From positions 124,001-188,000 of the forward strand of contig NZ_FNIX01000003.1 of assembly GCF_900104175.1 (NCBI RefSeq): DNA of 64,000 nucleotides, given 5' to 3'. Below, piece after piece: positions 48,559-54,961 of this stretch (position 1 is the first letter of the stretch; each line of letters begins with the position of its first letter). The notes under the pieces were generated by a model. That model did no database searches and was not told where the DNA came from. It saw nothing but the letters and a program-made list of their open reading frames with translations. The translations under genes and the position numbers were made by a program. This DNA comes from Lentzea jiangxiensis. Its GTDB lineage: Bacteria > Actinomycetota > Actinomycetes > Mycobacteriales > Pseudonocardiaceae.

Positions 48559-48785
48559 CTTCCACGACGTCTCGGGTCAGCGTAGGACAGTCACCGCCGA
48601 TACGGCTCCAGCCGATCCGGCCGCACCACGACGCTGGCAGGCGAACACGATGTGCGGTATCAATTACACGATCGTCCACTTGCGCCTCTCCAGCTCTCGC
48701 GTCGTCCTGTGACATCGAATGGGCGAGCGATTACCGGACGATTCCCGAAGAAGCCGCACGAGCGGGACAAGCGTGCGCAGATCAC

Positions 48786-48800
48786 CCTATCCTGCCTCTG
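48786..48800 (+). promoter_or_regulatory. -10-like box for a leaderless gene
   Basis: TATCCT at 48788-48793 lies seven bases before the GTG of the zinc-ribbon gene, and no Shine-Dalgarno sequence is visible. This is the spacing of leaderless actinobacterial transcripts. Confidence 0.4.
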
Positions 48801-49150
48801 TGATCTGTCCAAAATGTCATCACGCCATGCGCACCTTCGACCGGGACGGGATTCATCTCGAGCAGTGCGACAACTGCAAGGGCATCTACCTCGACGCCGG
48901 TGAGCTGGAGCAGATCCTGCTGACCTACCGCACCCATCTGCAGTCCGGCGGTCATCACCAGGCCACGCAGGCTCCGCCACCCTACCAACCTGCACCGATG
49001 TCGGCGCCGCACCACCAGGCACCGCCGCCGCGCGAGAAGAAGGACGACTTCTGGGGCGACGATGACGACTTCTTCGGCACGAGCAAGGACTCCCACGGGA
49101 AGAAGAAGAAAAAGGACAGGTGGGGTTTCCTCGACGACATCTTCGGCTGA
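48800..49150 (+). CDS. Zinc-ribbon (zf-TFIIB type) protein
   Basis: Protein of 116 aa beginning VICPKCHHAM. Residues 1-42 form a zf-TFIIB zinc ribbon with two CxxC knuckles, CPKC and CDNC, and the family phrase KGIYLDAGELEQIL. A Pro/His/Gln-rich linker follows, and the tail alternates acidic (DDDDFF) and lysine-rich (KKKKKD) blocks before RWGFLDDIFG. Relatives are widespread in actinomycetes and are uncharacterised. The longer upstream frame lacks similarity. There is no apparent link to either biosynthetic locus. Confidence 0.87.
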   Translation: MICPKCHHAMRTFDRDGIHLEQCDNCKGIYLDAGELEQILLTYRTHLQSGGHHQATQAPPPYQPAPMSAPHHQAPPPREKKDDFWGDDDDFFGTSKDSHGKKKKKDRWGFLDDIFG

Positions 49151-49203
49151 GTCCGGAGCAATGCACGCCATCAGCACTGCCCCACGGGGGACGAGCGATA
49201 ACT

Positions 49204-49223
49204 CGGTACGCAACCGCGTACCG
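49204..49223. promoter_or_regulatory. Operator-like palindrome before the DHA2 exporter
   Basis: CGGTACGC-AACC-GCGTACCG, a perfect 8-4-8 dyad about 180 bases before the exporter start. Its form is typical of TetR- or MarR-family operators. No such regulator is encoded in the window. Confidence 0.5.
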
Positions 49224-49405
49224 CGACTTGGGACAAATTCGGAATTGCAGGTGCGCGGTGAACCAAACGCAGGGACGTTGTCCATTCTCCGGCCCGCGGC
49301 CGGCTCGGGCCGGACGAAGTGCCGAACCGGTCGGCGCAGACGGTCGCACGGGCGTCGCGCAGGCGTTCGAAACTCCTGCCACAGCCCCGTCGACCCGGTC
49401 GTGCC

Positions 49406-50941
49406 ATGAGTAGCCGGGCGGCGGGCCACGCCACGATCGTCGCGTCGTGCCTCGCCCAGCTCATCGTCACGGTGGACATGACCGTGCTGTACCTGGCGGC
49501 ACCCGAGCTGACCGTCCAGCTCGGCGCTTCCAACATGGCGATGCTGTGGATCGTGGACGTCTACGGGTTCACGATGGCGGGCCTGCTGGTCACCTTCGGC
49601 AACTTGGGCGACCGGCTGGGACGGCGGCGGATGCTGGTGTGGGGTGTCACGGCGTTCGCCGCGACCTCGGTGCTGGCGGCGTACGCACCGACCGCCGAGG
49701 TGCTGATCGTCGCGCGAGCTCTGATGGGCGTGGCGGGAGCGGCGATCCTGCCGGCGACCACGTCCCTGCTGCGCGTCATGTTCACCACGCAACGGGCCCG
49801 CACGGCAGCGGTGGGCGCCAGCGCCGGCGTGTCCGCGGCGGGGTTCGCGGTCGGGCCGATCATCGGCGGAGTCCTGCTGAACCAGTTCTGGTGGGGTTCG
49901 GTCTTCCTGATCAACATCCCGATCGCCCTGTTCATCCTCATCGCGACCAGGTTCATCCCGGAGTCGCGCGCGCCGCAGGGGGTGCGGATGGACCTGGCCA
50001 GCGTGCTGCTGTCCGTGGTCGGTGTGGTCGCGGTGGTGTACACGATCAAGACCGCCTTCGTCCTGGGCCTGTGGCACCTGGACGTGATGACCGCTCTGGT
50101 CGTGGGAGTCGTCGCGCTGGGGCTGTTCGCCCGACGGCAGCTGCGGCTGCCCGTGCCGCTGATCGACCTGCGCCTCTTCCACAGCCGGCAGTTCACCGCT
50201 TCCGTCGGCTCGAACCTGATCGCGGTGTTCACCCTGTCGGCGTTCGGACTGATCATCAGCCAGTACTTCCAGCTGGTGCGCGAGTGGACTCCGCTCAACG
50301 CGGGGCTCGCCTACGTGCCGGGAGCGCTGGCAGCCGTGCTGGCGGGCGGTGTCCTCGCCGCGTCGGTGATCAACAGGATCGGCCGCGGGCCGGCGGTGGC
50401 GCTGGGCCTGGTTCTCGCCGCGATCGGCTTCGGCGTGCTCGCCACCGTCCAGACGCAGTCGCCGTACATGGTGGTCGTCTTCGCGCAGGTCGCCGTCGGG
50501 GCGGGCGCGGGGCTGACCCTGACGGTCACCGGTGACACGATCCTCGGCACCGTCCCCCGCGATCGCGCCGGTGCGGCCGCGGCGATCTCGGTGACCGCGT
50601 ACGAACTGGGTGGTTCCCTGGGGATCGCCGTCATCGGAAGCGTTCTCTCCGGGATCTACCGAGCGGAGCTCCTCGTCCCCCCGGGCGTCCCGCAGGCGGT
50701 CGCCGACCAGGTCCAGGAGTCGTTCGGCGCGGCTGTCACCACCGCCCTGCCGGAGCCGGTCGCCACAGCCGTGCGGACCGCCGCGACCGAAGCGTTCCTC
50801 GGTGGCGTCCGGACGAGCATGGTCGTCAGCGCCGCCGTCACGGTTCTCCTCGCTCTCGTCGCCCTGGGAGTCCTGCGCGGGGTTCCGAAGGTCATCGAGC
50901 AGGAACCAGCACGCGAACCGGATCCCGCACTCGGCGCGTGA
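49406..50941 (+). CDS. DHA2-family drug/H+ antiporter (14 TMS MFS)
   Basis: Efflux transporter of 511 aa starting MSSRAAGHATIVASC. It has about 14 hydrophobic helices, motif A (GNLGDRLGRRRMLVWG) after helix 2, and an antiporter motif C-like GVSAAGFAVGPIIGG in helix 5. Family members export antibiotics and dyes with proton motive force. The start is chosen at ATG 49406 because the upstream 29 codons are basic and unlike the family. It could serve the locus at 51-64 kb or give general resistance. A palindromic operator candidate lies upstream and a strong hairpin downstream. Confidence 0.9.
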   Translation: MSSRAAGHATIVASCLAQLIVTVDMTVLYLAAPELTVQLGASNMAMLWIVDVYGFTMAGLLVTFGNLGDRLGRRRMLVWGVTAFAATSVLAAYAPTAEVLIVARALMGVAGAAILPATTSLLRVMFTTQRARTAAVGASAGVSAAGFAVGPIIGGVLLNQFWWGSVFLINIPIALFILIATRFIPESRAPQGVRMDLASVLLSVVGVVAVVYTIKTAFVLGLWHLDVMTALVVGVVALGLFARRQLRLPVPLIDLRLFHSRQFTASVGSNLIAVFTLSAFGLIISQYFQLVREWTPLNAGLAYVPGALAAVLAGGVLAASVINRIGRGPAVALGLVLAAIGFGVLATVQTQSPYMVVVFAQVAVGAGAGLTLTVTGDTILGTVPRDRAGAAAAISVTAYELGGSLGIAVIGSVLSGIYRAELLVPPGVPQAVADQVQESFGAAVTTALPEPVATAVRTAATEAFLGGVRTSMVVSAAVTVLLALVALGVLRGVPKVIEQEPAREPDPALGA

Positions 50942-51496
50942 GGCCCCGTTGCCGTCACTTCGGCGCGACCGGTTCGAAGCAGAGTCACGGCGAGATGCTC
51001 GTCTTGACGATGCGCGAGCTCGGCCGGCGGATCAGGGATCGGGTGGCCGCGCGCCTCGACCGCTCCCCCGCCGCCGAGCTCGGCAGCCCTGATCAGGTCA
51101 CAGGTCCGCTGGCCGAGCTCCTCCCCCGCACGCGAGGAAGCCCAGCCGGTCGGCTGAGCTTCCTCGCACCACGAGAACACGCGCCGCCTGGCCGGGAGAA
51201 AGCGACCGGATGCGGCGGATCGCCATCGGGGCTGGATCTCGACTTCGAGCCTTTCGGGCTGAGCGCGCTGTGGCACGGACTCGCCGCACCGGTGGTCCCG
51301 CATCCCCGGTCCGCGCGTTCGCTGTTCGGACGCCGAACCGGAACAGCCGCGGGGCAACCCCGGCACGGACGCGGACGCCGAGCTCGTCGACGTCCGGAAG
51401 ATCCTGGTGTTCGGCCTGTCCCCCAGCGGGAAGCGAGCTTGACGCCGGGCCGCGCCGGGGGTGGGACGCGGGCCCGACGTCAAGCGTCACGCCGGG
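50942..51496. other. Intergenic stretch between exporter and SARP
   Basis: About 555 bases between convergent genes. A plus-strand frame of 193 codons spans it, but its composition is low-complexity and I find no domain, so I do not call a gene. The nested hairpin at 51132-51167 is the only clear element. Confidence 0.5.
51132..51167. terminator. Strong nested hairpin
   Basis: GCGAGGAAGC and GCTTCCTCGC enclose CAGCCG-GT-CGGCTG, giving an almost uninterrupted 16-base-pair stem. It lies about 190 bases after the exporter stop and 330 bases after the SARP stop, so it can terminate both. Confidence 0.6.
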
Positions 51497-54046
51497 TCAT
51501 CCCGCCCGGCGGTCGGTGAGGTTCAACGCCGGCTGGTCGAGCCACGCCCGCGCCCTCTCGCACTTCGACGCCCGTTCGGCTCGGGGGATCTGCTCGGCGA
51601 CGACGTCGCGCACGAGCACGTGCCGGAACCCGTACTCGATCTCGCCGGTCTCGCTGTTGCGCCCCTGACGACGCAGGAAGTCCCGCTGTTCCAGCAACTC
51701 CAGCGCCTTGGCGACCTGCCGGGGGTCGCGTCGGCCCGTCGCGGCCACCGCACCGGGCGACACGACGTCACCGGACAGCGCCGCGTCCTGCAGGACCGCT
51801 TTCACCTCGACCGGCAGCGAGTCGAGCTGCGCGGTCAGCACCCCGCGCACCGAAGGCGGTACCGGCAGCGAGGTGTCGTTCCACAGGTACGTCGCGCGCG
51901 GGTCGGCCACCATGCCGGCGTACTCCGCGGCGAACAGCGGGTTGCCGCTGACGCAGGACACGAGCGTCTGCCACTGTTCGGACGACAACTCCGGCGCCGG
52001 CAGCAGCGAGCTCAGCAGTCTGCGGGTTCCGTTGTGCGACAGGGGTTCCAGGCTGATCGTCGTGGCGTTGCGCTTGCCACCGAACCACGACGGCCGGCGC
52101 TGCAGCAGCTCCGGACGCGCGGTCGCGATCACCAGCAACGGCACCGAACCGGCCTGTTCACCCAGTTCCTCCACGAAGTCGAGCACCACGTCGTTCGCCC
52201 AGTGCACGTCTTCCAGCAGCACGACCAGCGGTTCGGACTCCGCCACCTCCTCCAGGAAGTGCCGCCACGCCGGGAAGTCCGCGGGCACCTCGGCGTCGGG
52301 CTCGGCCAGACGAGCCAGGCTCGCGTGCAGCCGGTCCGCGAGCTCACCGGCACCGACCAGCGCCGCGAGGGCGGCGCGCAACGTTCCCGAGGAGGAGAAG
52401 CCGCTCACGACATCGGACAACGCGCCGTAGCCGTGATCGTCGCCGAAGGCCGTCGCGGTGCCGCGCAACACGTTCGCACCAGAGGACGCGAGTTCGTTCA
52501 CGAGCCTCGTCTTGCCCAGGCCCGCCTCGCCGAACACGGTCACGAAGTGCGGGCGGCGGCGCGTGCGCACCTCGTCGAGCAGTCCCCGCAGCACCGACAA
52601 CTCGCGCTCGCGTTCCACGAACGGCACCGCCGCCTGCGCGCGGCGGGTCGCACCGCGAGGTGACAGGCACGAGATCACCTGCCAGCCCCCGGCCGGGGTG
52701 CCGTCCACCTCCCACTTCGCGGAGGCGGCGGCGTCACGGGTCGCGGTGCACGCACGCACCGCTCCGAACGGTGCCGACTCCATCAGCTGACGGCAGCGGT
52801 CGAGCAGGACGCCGCTGGCCGTGGGCGCACCCGACGAAGGCAGGCGCACCAGGGAGTCGCCGGTCGCCACGCCGATCTGCACCTCGGCGACAGCAGCCAG
52901 CCGGTCGCGGATGGCCGCGGACGCACGCACGGCACGATCAGCGTCGTCCTCGGCGGTCCGGGGCACGCCGAACAGGGCGAGGAACACCGATCCGACGCTT
53001 CCGCCGACGAGACCTCCCAGCCGGGAAACCTCGGCGGAGACGACGGAGGCCACCTGCTGGTGCAGCGCGTCGACGTCCTCGGGGTCACCGTCACCGGCCG
53101 CGGGGCCGAGCTGGGCCGACACCATCACGACGCTGACGCGCTTGCGCTCCGCCATCCCGCCTTCCACCGCGTCCACCGCGGCGGCGAGCTCGACGGCGGG
53201 CGGCGGCGTCACCACGACGGGCGCACGCACGGGAGCGGGCTCCTGGCCGACCGCGAGCAGGTGCCTGCCCCGCACCGACGACGGGAGGTCCAGCGCGGGC
53301 GCGTGGTCGAGGATCGCGCGCTCCAGGTCCTGCAGCTCGCGGCCGGGCTCCAGACCGAGCTCCTCGACCAGTGCCGCCCTCGTGCGGCGGTAGACGCCCA
53401 GCGCGTCCACCTGCCGGCCGCACCGGTACAGGGCGAGCATCAGCTGACCGCCCAGCCGTTCGCGGTACGGCGCGAGCTCGACCAGCGACTCGAGCTCGCC
53501 GATGATCTCCCCGTGCCTGCCGCAGGCGAGCTCTGCCTCGAAGCAGTCCTCCTGCGCCGCCAGCTTCCAGTCCCGGATCACGGTGAGCTCCGGCCAGGTG
53601 AGCCCCGTCTCCGCGAGGTCCGCGAGGACCGGTCCGCGCCACATGCCCAGTGCCCTGCGGAGCACCGTCGCCGCGGCGGGCCAGTTGCCCGCGGAGAGCT
53701 CACCCCGCCCCTGCTCGGCCAGCCGCTGGAAGCGCGTCAGGTCGAGGCAGTTCTCGTCCACGCGCAGGAGGTAGCCCGGTGCGTGGGTCAGCAGCAGCGG
53801 GGCGCCTTCGGGGTTGCGGCCCGCGGCGAAGACGCCTCGCAGCCCCGAGACGGCGTTCTGGAGCATCTTGCGCGCCGTGGGCGGGACGTCCCGCGGCCAC
53901 AACGCGTGGAGCAACTTGCTCGTCGCCACCACCCGGTTGGCCTGCAGGAGCAGGTAGCCCAAAGCCGCACGCTGCTTGATCCCGCCCAGCGGCACGGGTG
54001 ACTCGTCGTCGAGGACTTCTAGTGGGCCCAGCAGGTGGAATTGCAT
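51497..54046 (-). CDS. SARP-type regulator with cyclase-like and ATPase domains
   Basis: Regulator of 849 aa. The N-terminal OmpR-like winged helix (1-95, MQFHLLGPLEVLD) and BTAD domain (about 96-245, with LEPGRELQDLERAIL) make it a SARP. A domain at about 300-440 resembles class III nucleotidyl cyclases but lacks the usual metal-binding aspartates (VSVVMVSAQL in place of VTVLFADLVGFT-like), so it is probably a dead sensor. An AAA/STAND ATPase follows, with Walker A GEAGLGKTR near 510 and LLEDVHWAND. It has no clear TPR tail. GGAG precedes the ATG by eight bases. It follows the DTPWG peptide gene by 58 bases on the same strand, so the two are probably cotranscribed. The likely targets are the adjoining biosynthetic genes. 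Confidence 0.9.
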   Translation of the reverse strand: MQFHLLGPLEVLDDESPVPLGGIKQRAALGYLLLQANRVVATSKLLHALWPRDVPPTARKMLQNAVSGLRGVFAAGRNPEGAPLLLTHAPGYLLRVDENCLDLTRFQRLAEQGRGELSAGNWPAAATVLRRALGMWRGPVLADLAETGLTWPELTVIRDWKLAAQEDCFEAELACGRHGEIIGELESLVELAPYRERLGGQLMLALYRCGRQVDALGVYRRTRAALVEELGLEPGRELQDLERAILDHAPALDLPSSVRGRHLLAVGQEPAPVRAPVVVTPPPAVELAAAVDAVEGGMAERKRVSVVMVSAQLGPAAGDGDPEDVDALHQQVASVVSAEVSRLGGLVGGSVGSVFLALFGVPRTAEDDADRAVRASAAIRDRLAAVAEVQIGVATGDSLVRLPSSGAPTASGVLLDRCRQLMESAPFGAVRACTATRDAAASAKWEVDGTPAGGWQVISCLSPRGATRRAQAAVPFVERERELSVLRGLLDEVRTRRRPHFVTVFGEAGLGKTRLVNELASSGANVLRGTATAFGDDHGYGALSDVVSGFSSSGTLRAALAALVGAGELADRLHASLARLAEPDAEVPADFPAWRHFLEEVAESEPLVVLLEDVHWANDVVLDFVEELGEQAGSVPLLVIATARPELLQRRPSWFGGKRNATTISLEPLSHNGTRRLLSSLLPAPELSSEQWQTLVSCVSGNPLFAAEYAGMVADPRATYLWNDTSLPVPPSVRGVLTAQLDSLPVEVKAVLQDAALSGDVVSPGAVAATGRRDPRQVAKALELLEQRDFLRRQGRNSETGEIEYGFRHVLVRDVVAEQIPRAERASKCERARAWLDQPALNLTDRRAG

Positions 54047-54092
54047 GTTTCTGGCTCCATCGATGGTTGTCCGGACGCAGGGCAGGGGTCAG

Positions 54093-54224
54093 CCCCGGGG
54101 GGTGTCACCGCCCCCAGGGGGTGTCGCCGTTGCCTGCGGTGAGGCCATCGATCGGAGAGGCGGGAGCCGAGTTGACCAGTCCCCACGGGGTGTCGTGGGA
54201 CATCAGCGAACCCCAGGGCGTGTC
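54093..54224 (-). repeat. Four copies of a 14-base unit encoding DTPWG
   Basis: On the plus strand the units start at 54093, 54112, 54181 and 54211 and share CCCC[AG][CG]GG[GC]GTGTC. Three are in frame in the peptide gene. The fourth lies beyond its stop in another frame. Confidence 0.75.
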
Positions 54225-54380
54225 TCCGTCGGCGGTGATCCGGCTGTGCCGGCCGTGGTGCCCGAGGTCGTCACCCGAGCGGACGCCGTCGGCCTGCGCG
54301 GTGCCGATGCAGAGGGTCATCGTCAGAAACGCCGGAACAGCGGCGAGAAACAGGGCGGCGGCGGTGTTCTTGCGGATCAT
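54105..54380 (-). CDS. Small exported peptide with DTPWG repeats
   Basis: Protein of 91 aa of a kind I do not recognise. It starts MIRKNTAAALFLAAVPAFL, a Sec signal peptide with likely cleavage after GTAQA. The mature part of about 60 aa is His/Asp/Gly-rich and carries three DTPWG repeats: ADGDTPWGS, SHDTPWGL and GNGDTPWGR at the C-terminus. GAGGAA lies seven bases before the ATG. A fourth copy, GDTPRG, follows the stop in the +1 frame. There is no cysteine in the mature part. The gene precedes the SARP at 51497-54046 on the same strand. It could be a secreted signal propeptide, a ligand of the STAND regulator, or a small surface protein; the role is inferred from context only. Confidence 0.75.
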   Translation of the reverse strand: MIRKNTAAALFLAAVPAFLTMTLCIGTAQADGVRSGDDLGHHGRHSRITADGDTPWGSLMSHDTPWGLVNSAPASPIDGLTAGNGDTPWGR

Positions 54381-54961
54381 GTCTGTCTTCCTCGCTTGAT
54401 CGGATCTCGGCTCAAGTCGTCGTGCGGGCACCTTCGAGCGGTGTCTGGTGGCGAAGTTAGGAGGACCGCCCATCGCTCTTCTATCGCGCACCCACTGCGT
54501 ATCAATTGGTCGCGATGGCGCGACCCACGACCAAATGAGACACTCACATTACTGACTCATCAGTCAGCTCACGGTCGCCGCACCCGAGCAGGCGAAATCC
54601 GGGAATTCGTTGCGGTACGCGCAACACGTGGCAACACGTGGCATAACAACCGTAAAATCCCCGTCTTCGCAACCGCGTATTCGCGTAGGTGCACGCCCGC
54701 CGTCCGGAGCCATTCCAAATGAGATGGCGAGCGGGATCGTATGCATTGGATGCATTGCTTGTCGATGCACTGCGGCAACTTGACAACTTTCGTCACCCTG
54801 ACTAACTTCGGGGAAGCAACGGGCGGGGCGAAGAAATTCGCGCCGGGACCACCGCCGGGGATGTTTCCACACTGTTAACCCAACCCTCCGGTCATTCAGG
54901 CGAACGCAGAGCAGAGCAACCGGCGCAGCACGAAGGACAAAGGCGCAAAGGGTCGTCAACC
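54381..54961. promoter_or_regulatory. Divergent control region between two SARP genes
   Basis: About 580 bases, less GC-rich than the genes, with no credible gene. It contains several candidate binding sites: GGTCGCG-ATGG-CGCGACC (54508-54525), CTGACT-CATC-AGTCAG (54552-54567), a tandem GCAACACGTG pair (54621-54640) that holds two CACGTG cores, and three ATGCAyTG units at 54741, 54750 and 54765. Direct repeats of this kind are typical of SARP sites, although the spacing differs from the canonical 11 bases. Confidence 0.5.

Noticed and set aside
50958-50990. tRNA-like TPsiC segment (GGTTCGA)
   Set aside because: No matching acceptor, anticodon or D-arm sequence around it.
50938-51519. Plus-strand frame of 193 codons after the DHA2 exporter
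   Set aside because: Low-complexity Arg/Pro/Gly composition, no motif, and it contains a strong terminator hairpin.
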